Shown here: positions 24,947 to 33,624 of the stretch, in pieces | How positions within the stretch are numbered: the first letter of the stretch is position 1 | Layout: each line of letters begins with the position of its first letter | Source of the DNA: Candidatus Rhodoferax bjergmarkensis | GTDB lineage: Bacteria > Pseudomonadota > Gammaproteobacteria > Burkholderiales > Burkholderiaceae_C | Length of the DNA stretch: 64,000 nucleotides | Reading direction: 5' to 3' | Assembly (NCBI GenBank): GCA_016708345.1 | Contig: JADJFX010000003.1 | Coordinates: 434,001 to 498,000 of the forward strand | Translations under genes and position numbers: made by a program | Notes under the pieces: generated by a model | What the model was told of the DNA's origin: nothing | Databases searched by the model: none | Seen by the model: the letters and a program-made list of their open reading frames with translations, nothing else

Positions 24947-25582
24947 TTAACGCCACAAACTCAGGGGTGGATCCGCTACAACAGCGCGCAAAATGTCTGT
25001 ACGGGAAACGTATCCGACAAGCCGCCCAAGTTCTGCGGTCACTGGCACACCGTCAAGGTTGTTCGTCAGCATTGCGGTGGCAATGCGGCGAATATCCGTC
25101 ACTGCTTCGGCAGTGATGACCGGCGTGCGCATGACATCAGCAACCCGTCGCGCCAGCAAATCCATTCCATTTCCAGTGTCAAGATGCAAAGCAGTCAAAA
25201 GGTCATGTTCACCAATCATGCCAACGAGATGGGATGCATCGTCAATCACAGGGGCCTGCTTGATGTTATGAGATCGCAGGGTTCGCCAGGCTTTTTCCAC
25301 ATCTTCATTGACTTCGATGCAAATTACTTTGCGTTGCATGATTTGCCCCGCGTGATAGAGAGGTCCTCGCTCAATCTCGCGGGGCAGCATGGCGCGGTAT
25401 GCATTTACGGCTTTTTCATTGGGTGCACCGGGTGCCACTGCTTGAAGGTTGTGAAGTGGCCATGCGTCATCTTCGCGATCGTAGGGACGCGAAGATCTGA
25501 CCCGCTCCAACCCGTTCACCCGCTGCATTTCTTCCAAAGTGCCGCGAAAAATTTGTCCAGTAACACCATACGCTGCAAACAT
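24947..25582 (-). CDS. CBS-domain pair protein
   Basis: A 211-residue soluble protein with two CBS domains in the second two-thirds (IMQRKVICIEVNEDVEKAW..., VIDDASHLVGMIGEHDLL, and VADVMRTPVITAEAVTD..., LGRLVGYVSRTDIL). A CBS pair normally binds adenosine nucleotides and senses energy state. The N-terminal ~70 residues are not recognised. Divergence from the housekeeping families is modest. It sits 34 bp after the TerC/Alx gene on the same strand, so they may be cotranscribed. Confidence 0.83.
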   Translation of the reverse strand: MFAAYGVTGQIFRGTLEEMQRVNGLERVRSSRPYDREDDAWPLHNLQAVAPGAPNEKAVNAYRAMLPREIERGPLYHAGQIMQRKVICIEVNEDVEKAWRTLRSHNIKQAPVIDDASHLVGMIGEHDLLTALHLDTGNGMDLLARRVADVMRTPVITAEAVTDIRRIATAMLTNNLDGVPVTAELGRLVGYVSRTDILRAVVADPPLSLWR

Positions 25583-25616
25583 CGTTAAATCCTTTTCGAT
25601 GAGCTTTGAGCTGGAA

Positions 25617-26576
25617 CTATCCCTTGGGTTGCACAGGGGCTGTGCGCACACTCAGCAGCATGGTCAGGGCCAATATGCCCACCACTACACCGAGTGACAC
25701 CATGACGGGTATTTTGTAGAAATCAATCATGCACATTTTGGTGCCGATGAACACCAAAATCACCGCCAGCCCGTAGTTGAGCAAGTGGAATTTGTTGGCC
25801 ACAGCCGCCAGCAAAAAGTACATGGCGCGCAAGCCCAAGATGGCAAAAACATTGCTGGTGAGCACAATGAAGGGATCGCTGGTGATGGCAAAAATGGCCG
25901 GGATCGAGTCCACCGCAAAAATCACATCGGTCAGGGCAATCAGGCAGATCACCATGAACAGAGGGGTGGCGATTTTTTTGCCGTTTTCCACCGTCCAGAA
26001 ATTTTCGCCGTCGTACTGCTTGCTCACAGGCAGCAGCTTGCGCAGCAGTTTCAAAGCGGGGTTGTCGTCCAGGTCCGGCTCTTTGCCGGCGGCCCACCAC
26101 ATCTTCACGCCGGTGAGGATCAGGAACGCGCCGAACACGTACAAAATCCAGTGGAACTCGGCCAGCAGCCAGCCCCCCACCAGAATCATGATGGTGCGCA
26201 GCACAATGGCCCCAATGATGCCAATCATCAGCACCCGTTTCTGAAAGTGCGTGGGCACCGCGAAGTAGGTAAAGATCAGCAGGAAAACAAAAATATTGTC
26301 CACCGCCAGTGACTTTTCAATCAGGTAACCGGTCAAAAACTCCAGCGACTTTGTGTTGGCCAGCTCGGTGGAGCCGGTACTGTCTTTTACTGCCCACCAG
26401 AACAGGCCGTTGAACAAAAAGCTGAGCGAGATCCAGACCAGTGACCAGTTCAGCGCCTCTTTGACACCAATGTCATGTGAGCCCTGCTTTTTGAGCACCA
26501 CAAAATCGATGAACAGCGACACCAGCACGATGCCGACAAAAGTGGCCCACAGCCACAGGGGCGCAATGGTTTGCAT
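25617..26576 (-). CDS. TerC/Alx-family membrane protein (probable manganese exporter type)
   Basis: A 319-residue polytopic protein of the TerC/Alx family. The signatures are EKSLAVDNIFVFLLIF and, in the second half, LIALTDVIFAVDSIPAIFAIT, both bearing the conserved acidic residues in membrane segments. Alx-like members respond to alkaline pH or Mn2+ and are implicated in manganese export. The 5' leader (26577-26700) is rich in hairpins; see the separate entry. Confidence 0.9.
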   Translation of the reverse strand: MQTIAPLWLWATFVGIVLVSLFIDFVVLKKQGSHDIGVKEALNWSLVWISLSFLFNGLFWWAVKDSTGSTELANTKSLEFLTGYLIEKSLAVDNIFVFLLIFTYFAVPTHFQKRVLMIGIIGAIVLRTIMILVGGWLLAEFHWILYVFGAFLILTGVKMWWAAGKEPDLDDNPALKLLRKLLPVSKQYDGENFWTVENGKKIATPLFMVICLIALTDVIFAVDSIPAIFAITSDPFIVLTSNVFAILGLRAMYFLLAAVANKFHLLNYGLAVILVFIGTKMCMIDFYKIPVMVSLGVVVGILALTMLLSVRTAPVQPKG

Positions 26577-26897
26577 ATAGATTAGCTCTCACAGTTTGGA
26601 CATCAGCCGCCTTCGCAAGGGGCTTTGCCTGTGATGCTGACGAATTTGCCAGCGCACAGATGCTGCGCTAGTTTAGTGGAATAGGGCCATGTTTATTCTG
26701 AAAATATCGCTAATTTAGTTCGAAAAAACGAGAGTGTTTTTGCGAATTTAACTGCAAAAAAAGGCCCAACTTCACCTGCATGGTAGTTTTTAAATATTCC
26801 TGATTTTTCGAAGTTTATTTCTGTCTTACGCTGCTTTTTAATGGGTGTTTTTTTGCTTATTCTCGCAAGCGTGATTTCATTTTTACAGGAGATTTTC
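26577..26897. promoter_or_regulatory. Divergent promoter region of TerC/Alx gene and Tim44-like gene, with structured leader
   Basis: 321 bp between divergent starts. The half next to the TerC gene (26577-26680) can fold on the TerC strand as AGCGCA-gcatctg-TGCGCT and as a nested hairpin CATCA..TGATG around CCTT-cgc-AAGG. The other half is A/T rich. A manganese or pH riboswitch would be expected before an alx-like gene, but the hallmark GGGGAGUAGC of the yybP-ykoY class is not seen. Confidence 0.5.
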
Positions 26898-27851
26898 ATG
26901 AAACGCTTACTTTCTCTCTTGGCGGTGGTCTTTACCATCGGCCTTTCAACGGTGGCCATGGATGCCGAAGCCGCCAAACGCATGGGCTCCGGCAAATCCA
27001 TGGGCACACAGCGCCAAGCTGTGCAAGACAAGGCTCCCACCGCTGCCACACCAGCCGCTGCAGGAACACCAGCTGCCGGTGCTGCCGCTGCCGCAAGCCC
27101 TTCGCGCTCATGGATGGGTCCGGTTGCCGGGCTGGCTGCTGGCTTGGGTCTGGCGGCTTTGGCATCCCACCTGGGCTTTGGCGATGAGCTGGCATCCATG
27201 GTGATGATGGGCTTGCTGGCCGCAGCGGTTATGGTGGCGATTGGCTTCTTCATGCGCAAGCGTGCGGCGGCCAATCAGCCTGGTGCGACCGGACCGGGAG
27301 GATTGCAGTATGCACATGTGAATGCCGGCACGCAGCCTACGGCAAATCGGTTTGAGCAGGATGCGCCCGCTTACAAAGTTGCGATGCCCGCCAATGGTGG
27401 CAGTGCCATCGGCTCGGGGATTGGTTCCGGAATTGGTTCGGGGATTGGTGCAGGCAGCAGTGCAAGCCGGATTCCCGCGGACTTTGACACCGCAGGCTTT
27501 GAGCGCAACGCCAAGGTCAACTTTATTCGCCTGCAAGCCGCCAACGATGCGGCAGACTTGGACGACATTCGCCAGTTCACCACGCCAGAAATGTTTGCCG
27601 AGCTCAAGATGGAATTGGCCGATCGCGGCACCGTGGTTCAAAAAACCGACGTGGTGAGCATCAGCGCCGCGGTGATTGATGTGGAGGAAGACGCAGACCG
27701 CTACCTGGTGAGCGTGCGCTTCACAGGGGTGATTAGGGATACCGCCAACATTGCAGAACCTGATGAGTCCTTCGACGAGGTCTGGCATTTGATGAAGTCA
27801 CGTCAGGGCAGCAGTGGTTGGGTGTTGTCTGGCATTGAGCAAATGTCTTGA
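26898..27851 (+). CDS. Tim44-like domain membrane protein
   Basis: 317 residues. N-terminal signal-like segment (KRLLSLLAVVFTIGLSTVAM), an Ala/Pro-rich stretch, two hydrophobic spans near residues 75-120, a GSGI repeat linker, and a C-terminal Tim44-like domain (FDTAGFERNAKVNFIRLQAA through DEVWHLMKSRQGSSGWVLSGI). In bacteria these are inner-membrane proteins with the soluble domain exposed; role not settled. ATG 26898 has an AGGAGA ribosome-binding site. A strong bidirectional terminator follows at 27874-27903. Confidence 0.85.
   Translation: MKRLLSLLAVVFTIGLSTVAMDAEAAKRMGSGKSMGTQRQAVQDKAPTAATPAAAGTPAAGAAAAASPSRSWMGPVAGLAAGLGLAALASHLGFGDELASMVMMGLLAAAVMVAIGFFMRKRAAANQPGATGPGGLQYAHVNAGTQPTANRFEQDAPAYKVAMPANGGSAIGSGIGSGIGSGIGAGSSASRIPADFDTAGFERNAKVNFIRLQAANDAADLDDIRQFTTPEMFAELKMELADRGTVVQKTDVVSISAAVIDVEEDADRYLVSVRFTGVIRDTANIAEPDESFDEVWHLMKSRQGSSGWVLSGIEQMS
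27411..27446 (+). repeat. Three 12-bp tandem repeats (GSGI linker)
   Basis: Three near-identical units of GGNTCNGGNATT encoding GSGIGSGIGSGI in the Tim44-like protein. Copy number could vary by slippage. Confidence 0.85.
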
Positions 27852-27873
27852 TCAGCGGACAGTTGTGAAAAAA

Positions 27874-27903
27874 GGGGCCAAATGCGAACAAGCATTTGGC
27901 CCC
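27874..27903. terminator. Bidirectional rho-independent terminator
   Basis: A perfect 12-bp stem GGGGCCAAATGC / GCATTTGGCCCC with a 6-base loop, flanked by a short A run on the left and a T-containing end on the right. It sits between convergent Tim44-like and katG genes. Confidence 0.9.
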
Positions 27904-27943
27904 TTGCATTTTCTGGCCTTGCAATGGCCAGATTCACCAAGCG

Positions 27944-30142
27944 TTACACCAGCTTCACGTCAAACCGGTCCAGATTCATCACCTTGGTCCAGGCCGCCAC
28001 AAAGTCGTGTACGAATTTTGGCTGTGCATCATGGGTGGCATACACCTCGGCCAAGGCGCGCAATTGCGAGTTGGAGCCAAACACCAAGTCCACCACCGTG
28101 CCAGTCCATTTCGCAGCGCCAGTGCTGCGGTCGCGGCCCTCGAACACACTGTCTGTGGTGGACTTGCGCCACTGGGTGCGCATGTTCAGCAGGTTGACAA
28201 AGAAGTCATTGCTCAGCGTTTGCGTGCGCGCAGTGAACACACCGTGTGGTGATTGACCGACGTTGGCATGGAGTGCGCGCAGGCCGCCCACCAGCACGGT
28301 CATTTCGGGGGCGCTGAGGGTGAGCAATTGCGCCTTGTCCAGCAGCAGCTCTGCGGCCACGCCTTCCAGCCCTTTATGGACATAGTTGCGAAAGCCATCC
28401 GCAGCCGGCTCCAGCACAGCAAAGGAATCGACATCGGTCTGCGCCTGCGTGGCGTCCATGCGCCCGGGTGTGAAGGGCACTTCAACCACCTGGCCCGCGT
28501 TTTTGGCCGCTGCTTCCACGGCTGCATTGCCGGCCAGCACAATCAAATCAGCCAGCGAAATTTTCTTGTTGCCTTGTTGCGCGCTGTTGAACTCCGCCTG
28601 AATCGCTTCAAGCTTTTGCAGCACCTGTGCCAATTGCGCGGGCTCGTTCACAGCCCAGTCTTTTTGCGGGGCCAAGCGAATGCGCCCACCGTTGGCTCCG
28701 CCGCGTTTATCGCTACCGCGGAAGGTGGAAGCCGAGGCCCAAGCGGTGCTCACCAGTTGGGCGATGGACAGGCCAGAGTCCAACACGCGGGCTTTGAGCG
28801 CAGCAACATCCACAGCATTCACCAGTGCATGGTCAACGGCGGGAATCGGGTCTTGCCAGGCCAGCACTTCCTTGGGCACCAGTTTGCCCAGGTAACGGGC
28901 GCGCGGCCCCATGTCGCGGTGGGTGAGCTTGAACCATGCGCGGGCAAACGCATCGGCAAACTCGGCCGGGTTCTGGTGGAAACGGCGCGAAATCTTCTCG
29001 TAGGCCGGGTCCATGCGCAGCGACATATCGGCCGTGGTCATCATGGGTGGGTGCTTTATGTGGGGATCGTGCGCGTCGGGGATCATGTGTTCTGGCTTCA
29101 CGTTTTGCGCCACCCACTGCTGGGCCCCGGCGGGGCTTTTGGTCAGCGCCCACTCGTAGCCGAACAGCATGTCAAAGTAACCGTTGTCCCACGTCGTGGG
29201 GTTGGGCTTCCACGCGCCTTCAATGCCGCTGGTGGTGGTGTGCACACCCTTGCCCGTGCCGAGCTGGTTGATCCAGCCAAAGCCCTGCGCCTCGATCGGT
29301 GCGCCTTCCGGCTCAGGCCCCACCAAGGCCGGGTCACCCGCGCCGTGCGCTTTGCCAAAGGTGTGTCCACCCGCCACCAGGGCCACGGTTTCTTCGTCGT
29401 TCATGGCCATGCGGGCAAAGGTTTCGCGCACGTCGCGGCCGGAGGCCACCGGGTCGGGCTTGCCGTTGGGGCCTTCGGGGTTCACGTAGATCAGGCCCAT
29501 CTGAACGGCGGCCAACGGGTTTTCCAACTCGCGTTCTCCGCTGTAGCGCTGGTCGCCCAGCCAGGCTTTTTCGGCACCCCAGTAAATGTCTTGCTCGGGC
29601 TCCCAAATGTCTTCGCGGCCACCGGCAAAGCCAAAGGTTTTAAAGCCCATCGACTCCAGCGCCACATTGCCCGCCAAAATGAACAGATCCGCCCACGAGA
29701 GCTTGCGGCCGTACTTTTGCTTGATGGGCCAGAGCAGGCGGCGTGCCTTGTCCAGGTTGCCGTTGTCGGGCCAGCTGTTGAGCGGGGCAAAACGCTGGTT
29801 GCCCGTGCCCGCGCCGCCACGGCCATCGGTCACGCGGTAGGTGCCGGCTGCGTGCCAGGCCATACGCACCATCAGGCCGCCGTAGTGGCCCCAGTCGGCA
29901 GGCCACCAGTCTTGCGAGTCGGTCATCAGGGCATGCAGGTCTTGGACCACGGCATCCAGGTCCAGCGACTGGAATTCTGCTGCATAGTCAAAGTCCGCCC
30001 CCATGGGGTTGGACGCAGGGGCATGCTGGTGCAAGATGCCCAGCTTCAACTGCTTGGGCCACCAGTGCGCATTGGACGGGGCCGCGGCGGTGGCGTTTTG
30101 GCTGGCGGCGTGGGGAAAGGGGCACTTGGCTTGGTTTGACAT
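27944..30142 (-). CDS. katG: Catalase-peroxidase KatG
   Basis: A 732-residue bifunctional haem enzyme that destroys H2O2. The distal-site motif MVRMAWHAAGTYR gives Arg93, Trp96 and His97; IYVNPEGPNG near residue 218 holds the tyrosine of the Met-Tyr-Trp adduct; proximal haem motif VALVAGGHTFGKAHG follows. The C-terminal pseudo-repeat (SNDFFVNLLNM) is complete, so length is normal for a primary KatG. ATG 30142 has a CAGGAGA ribosome-binding site. No signal peptide: cytoplasmic. Upstream holds an ATAG-containing sequence (CATAGACAATGG) that may be a weak OxyR half-site, not called. Confidence 0.97.
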   Translation of the reverse strand: MSNQAKCPFPHAASQNATAAAPSNAHWWPKQLKLGILHQHAPASNPMGADFDYAAEFQSLDLDAVVQDLHALMTDSQDWWPADWGHYGGLMVRMAWHAAGTYRVTDGRGGAGTGNQRFAPLNSWPDNGNLDKARRLLWPIKQKYGRKLSWADLFILAGNVALESMGFKTFGFAGGREDIWEPEQDIYWGAEKAWLGDQRYSGERELENPLAAVQMGLIYVNPEGPNGKPDPVASGRDVRETFARMAMNDEETVALVAGGHTFGKAHGAGDPALVGPEPEGAPIEAQGFGWINQLGTGKGVHTTTSGIEGAWKPNPTTWDNGYFDMLFGYEWALTKSPAGAQQWVAQNVKPEHMIPDAHDPHIKHPPMMTTADMSLRMDPAYEKISRRFHQNPAEFADAFARAWFKLTHRDMGPRARYLGKLVPKEVLAWQDPIPAVDHALVNAVDVAALKARVLDSGLSIAQLVSTAWASASTFRGSDKRGGANGGRIRLAPQKDWAVNEPAQLAQVLQKLEAIQAEFNSAQQGNKKISLADLIVLAGNAAVEAAAKNAGQVVEVPFTPGRMDATQAQTDVDSFAVLEPAADGFRNYVHKGLEGVAAELLLDKAQLLTLSAPEMTVLVGGLRALHANVGQSPHGVFTARTQTLSNDFFVNLLNMRTQWRKSTTDSVFEGRDRSTGAAKWTGTVVDLVFGSNSQLRALAEVYATHDAQPKFVHDFVAAWTKVMNLDRFDVKLV

Positions 30143-30272
30143 GCTTGTCTCCTGCTGGGGTTGGTTGTGAATCAGGGGCTGAGTCTCAGTGGTTTACCGG
30201 AAAACATCCAATTGCCATTGTCTATGACGGTCATTGAAGGCTCTGTGAGGTTGACGACAGAGTCGAAAAATT

Positions 30273-31514
30273 TCAAAACAACTGCCCTTCGCGCACATCA
30301 GATGCTATTAAATTGGTAGCTGCTCGCGCACGTTCTATCTGCGCAACAGCCATATTTCTTATATAACTTTCGGGGTTTCCCGCCTTGGCCAAGTTACCCA
30401 CCCGCACGCCCAGCAGGCGCAGGCGTTGCTCCAGCGGCACGCGCTTGAGGCACTGCCCGGCGGTGTGGCGAATGCGCTTGGGGTCGGCGGTGTAGCTGTC
30501 CAGGGTCTGGTCGCGGGTGACGCTTTTGAAGTCGGCATAACGCAGCTTGATGCCAATGGTTTTGCCCACATAGCCCTTGCGCTGCAGGTCGGCAGCCACC
30601 TGTTCGCACAGGCCGGTAAAAATGCGCGTCAACTCGGCCTTGTCGCGCACGGCGTGCAGGTCACGGTCAAACGAGGTTTCGCGGCTGACCGACACCGGCT
30701 CGCTCTCCAGCACGATGGCTCGCTCGTCTCGGCCATGCGCGGCGTCATGCAGCCAGGCTCCGGTTTTCTGGCCAAAGTGGTCGATCAGCCATTGCAGGTC
30801 TTGGCTTGCCAGCTGGCCGATGGTTTCAATGCCGTGTTTTTTGAGCTTTTCATCCGCCTTGGGGCCGATGCCGTTGATTTTTCGGCAGGCCAGCGGCCAA
30901 ATTTTGGCCTCGATCTCGGACTCGTGGAGGATGGCGATGCCATTGGGCTTGTTGAACTCGCTGGCCATTTTGGCCAGCAGCTTGTTGGGTGCCACTCCGA
31001 CCGAGCAGGTCAGGCCGGTAGCGTCAAAGATGGCTTTTTGAATCAAGCGCGCCAGCACCCGCCCACCTTCGCGCTGGCCGCCGGGCACGTGGGTGAAGTC
31101 GATGTACACCTCGTCCACACCACGGTCTTCCATGAGCGGCGCAATGTCCGTAATGACAGCCTTGAAGGCGCGTGAGTATTTGCGGTACTCGGCAAAGTCC
31201 ACCGGCAGCAGAATCGCCTGCGGGCACAGCTTGGCGGCTTTCATCAGCCCCAGCGCCGAGCCCACGCCAAACTGGCGGGCCGCGTAGGTGGCGGTGGTGA
31301 TGACGCCGCGCCCGGTGTAGCCCGCCAGCCGGGGGAAAGCATCCAGTGGAATGCGGTTTAACGACTGGTGTTCAAAGTTCTGACTCAGCGTTTCATCGTC
31401 CGGTCTTCGCCCTCCGCCAATCACCACCGGCAGGCCTTGGAGCTGCGGGTAGCGCAGCAACTCGACTGACGCATAAAAAGCGTCCATGTCCAGGTGGGCA
31501 ATGCGGCGTATCAT
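30273..31514 (-). CDS. dinB: DNA polymerase IV with a repeat-encoded insertion near the C-terminus
   Basis: A 413-residue Y-family translesion polymerase. Motifs in order: HLDMDAFYASVE (first carboxylate), EYRKYSRAF, DRGVDEVYIDFTH (catalytic DE), GVAPNKLLAKMAS, and GIGPKADEKLKKHGI (HhH). The little finger ends at RLLGVRVGNLAKAG. Between this and the C-terminal EGQLF, which resembles a beta-clamp-binding tail, lies an extra stretch (about RNMAVAQIERARAATNLIAS) encoded by the dispersed repeat read from its reverse strand. The frame is kept. It is upstream of katG on the same strand with a 130 bp gap. Confidence 0.93.
   Translation of the reverse strand: MIRRIAHLDMDAFYASVELLRYPQLQGLPVVIGGGRRPDDETLSQNFEHQSLNRIPLDAFPRLAGYTGRGVITTATYAARQFGVGSALGLMKAAKLCPQAILLPVDFAEYRKYSRAFKAVITDIAPLMEDRGVDEVYIDFTHVPGGQREGGRVLARLIQKAIFDATGLTCSVGVAPNKLLAKMASEFNKPNGIAILHESEIEAKIWPLACRKINGIGPKADEKLKKHGIETIGQLASQDLQWLIDHFGQKTGAWLHDAAHGRDERAIVLESEPVSVSRETSFDRDLHAVRDKAELTRIFTGLCEQVAADLQRKGYVGKTIGIKLRYADFKSVTRDQTLDSYTADPKRIRHTAGQCLKRVPLEQRLRLLGVRVGNLAKAGNPESYIRNMAVAQIERARAATNLIASDVREGQLF
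30301..30360 (+). repeat. Dispersed repeat, copy 4 (inside dinB 3' end)
   Basis: Reads GCTATTAAATTGGTAGCTGC then TCGCGCA, spacer, and TGCGCAACAGCCATATTTCT. Opposite orientation to dinB, yet the dinB frame stays open through it. Confidence 0.9.
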
Positions 31515-31564
31515 GGCTCGCCATTCTTGGTCATGTAAATTGTTTTATCTGTATGGAGTTTTGT

Positions 31565-32578
31565 ATGCATCTGAAAAATATTACTACGCTCACTGCCATT
31601 TCAGCAGCCCTGGTTCTGGTCGCCTGTGGCGGTGGCAGTGACACGGTTGTCCCTCCAGCGGCCACTACCCCAACGACCACCACACCTACCACCCCAACAC
31701 CAACCCCGACGATCATCAAGGGTACGGCGGTCAAAGGGCCTGTCACGGATGCCACCGTCACGGTCAAAAAAGCCAGTGATGGTACGGTTTTGGCCACCAC
31801 CAAAACGGGTGCAGGGGGTGCCTACACAGTGAATGTGGATTACATGGGTGATGTGGTTATTGAGATCAGCGGGGGCAAGTACACCGATGAGGCCACCCAG
31901 AAAATCACAGACCTGGCTGCACCTCTCAAGGCAGTTATCACCACCAATGGCGGTACTGTCGATGGCATTGTGACGCCAGTCACCACGATGGCTTTTACCG
32001 CGGCGTTCCCATCAGCTTCCAGCGCTGTGACGAAGGCTGCATATGCAACACAGATCAACAGCTTGGCATCCCAATTCAAGCTCAGTGCCGCCGATCTGGT
32101 CACCACGCCTGTGGTCACGGGCACGACCAATGCCTACGGCAAGGTTCTGGCAGGCTTGTCCACCTACCTGCAATATGAAAACAAAACCTTGCCGCAACTG
32201 GTGAATTCGACGTTCACCACGGCTGATTGGACGGCATTTTCAGGGACTTATGCCAACGCCTATAAAGCTGCCACCGGGATTGACCTGCAGTTTTCCTTTA
32301 CTGGCAACACCGCTACCATTACCGGTACAGGCACGGGCGGTGGCACTGGCACCTGCGGTGTGAATGTGAAGGGTACTATTTCTGCCAACGGCTTCTCGGT
32401 TCCCCTGAATCTGGATTACTGCATCACTGGCGTGGCAGCAGGTTCTTGTACGGCGGGTAACGCTTCACTGTCGCAAGCGCTCAGTGGTCAGCAAGGCATG
32501 GCGGGGGCAGCCAATCTGGCCTATACCTACACAGCCGCTTGTGTTGCAAATCCAGCGATGACCATCAAACTGAATTGA
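31565..32578 (+). CDS. Lipoprotein with carboxypeptidase-regulatory-like domain
   Basis: 337 residues. Lipoprotein signal peptide with lipobox LVAC (cysteine near residue 20), then a Gly-rich and a Pro/Thr-rich linker, and a region beginning IKGTAVKGPVTDATVTVKKASDGT that is typical of bacterial Ig-like/CarboxypepD-regulatory repeats. The rest, rich in Thr/Ser/Ala, is not recognised; the cysteines near residues 260-320 may be paired. The ATG at 31565 is preceded by GGAG; the gene diverges from dinB with only 50 bp between starts. Likely outer-membrane-anchored and periplasmic or surface exposed; function unknown. Confidence 0.75.
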   Translation: MHLKNITTLTAISAALVLVACGGGSDTVVPPAATTPTTTTPTTPTPTPTIIKGTAVKGPVTDATVTVKKASDGTVLATTKTGAGGAYTVNVDYMGDVVIEISGGKYTDEATQKITDLAAPLKAVITTNGGTVDGIVTPVTTMAFTAAFPSASSAVTKAAYATQINSLASQFKLSAADLVTTPVVTGTTNAYGKVLAGLSTYLQYENKTLPQLVNSTFTTADWTAFSGTYANAYKAATGIDLQFSFTGNTATITGTGTGGGTGTCGVNVKGTISANGFSVPLNLDYCITGVAAGSCTAGNASLSQALSGQQGMAGAANLAYTYTAACVANPAMTIKLN

Positions 32579-32603
32579 TCGCCCAGTTTGCTGCAATGCG
32601 TGC

Positions 32604-33506
32604 CTAGGCATGGGGCGACAACCCCATGCCGATCGCCATCAGCGTCGGTGTCATCAGGTTGATGAGTACATTGCGCCCCATGGCGGGCAGCAGGCGTTCG
32701 ACATGGTGCGCGTGGGTCAGCACGTCGCGCACCGTCGGCACCGCCACCACCAGCATCAGCACACCCAGCAAGGCACCCGGCGGCAGCAGCCCGGCCAACA
32801 CGCAAAACAACAGGCTGATGAAGGCCATGACTGTAAAAGCGGCATACCACTTGGCTGCAATTGCGGGGCCTTGGGTGACCAGCATGTGCCGGCGCCCAAC
32901 TTGGCGGTCGGCGTCGGCATCGGGGAACTGGTTGAGCAGCAAAAGGTTGCTGACCAGAAAGAAGGGCACCAGCGATGCGCCAGCGGCGCTGATCGAATAT
33001 TCACCGGTGAGCGCCACGTAGGTTCCCATCACCATCAAGGGGCCAAAGCCCAAGCCCGGCGCGACCAAGCACAGCAGGCTCTGGCGCGTGATCCAGCGGG
33101 TGTAGGCCAGCACCAGGGTCACCCCCGTCACGCCCAGCGGCAGCAAGGCAGGGCCTCGCAGCATGACAAAGTACAAACCCACCCCTATGCTCAGGCCCAG
33201 GCTGACGAGCGCCATGACCAGTGTGCTGCCAGAGAGTTCCGGGTGGCTGGGCAACACCCCGCTGCCGCCGCTGAAAGGGGTGCGCAGAGTGATAGCGTCC
33301 AGCCCGCTGTGAAAGTCAAGGTATTCATTGAAAGCATTGACGCTGATATGCGCGGCCACGGCACCGAGCAACACCAGCAAGGCTTGCAGAGGGTTGAAGT
33401 GTCCATGCGCCCAATGCACGCAGGCCACACCCAGCGCTACGCAAGCGGGGGTCAGGACCAAAAAGGGGAGCCTAGCCGGACCCAGCCATAAAGTTGATTT
33501 GTTCAT
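32604..33506 (-). CDS. UbiA-superfamily prenyltransferase
   Basis: A 300-residue polytopic membrane enzyme of the UbiA/MenA superfamily. The first Asp-rich motif is NAFNEYLDFHSGLD and the second is NQFPDADADRQVGRRH; both bind Mg2+-pyrophosphate. It would attach a polyprenyl chain to an aromatic acceptor. The sequence is closer to MenA-type prenyltransferases than to canonical UbiA, but no other menaquinone gene is nearby. ATG 33506 chosen as the start of the first membrane segment. Confidence 0.83.
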   Translation of the reverse strand: MNKSTLWLGPARLPFLVLTPACVALGVACVHWAHGHFNPLQALLVLLGAVAAHISVNAFNEYLDFHSGLDAITLRTPFSGGSGVLPSHPELSGSTLVMALVSLGLSIGVGLYFVMLRGPALLPLGVTGVTLVLAYTRWITRQSLLCLVAPGLGFGPLMVMGTYVALTGEYSISAAGASLVPFFLVSNLLLLNQFPDADADRQVGRRHMLVTQGPAIAAKWYAAFTVMAFISLLFCVLAGLLPPGALLGVLMLVVAVPTVRDVLTHAHHVERLLPAMGRNVLINLMTPTLMAIGMGLSPHA

Positions 33507-33624
33507 GGCTAAAGGATAGCGTGCAACCAGCGTGCAACGCTGCACACTAGAGAGCTTGACGAAAAAATGCAGGCAGCAACGCGGTATGCTGCAGCGTGCT
33601 CACCCATTTTCCAAAAGAATCCGC

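Noticed and set aside
26577..26700. yybP-ykoY manganese riboswitch before the TerC/Alx gene
   Set aside because: The conserved GGGGAGUAGC and paired elements are not seen. Only generic hairpins are present, so reported as an unassigned structured leader.
28253..30139. A 628-codon open frame antisense to katG
   Set aside because: High-GC shadow of katG. Composition is His/Gly/Arg-rich with no domain, and katG on the other strand is unmistakable.
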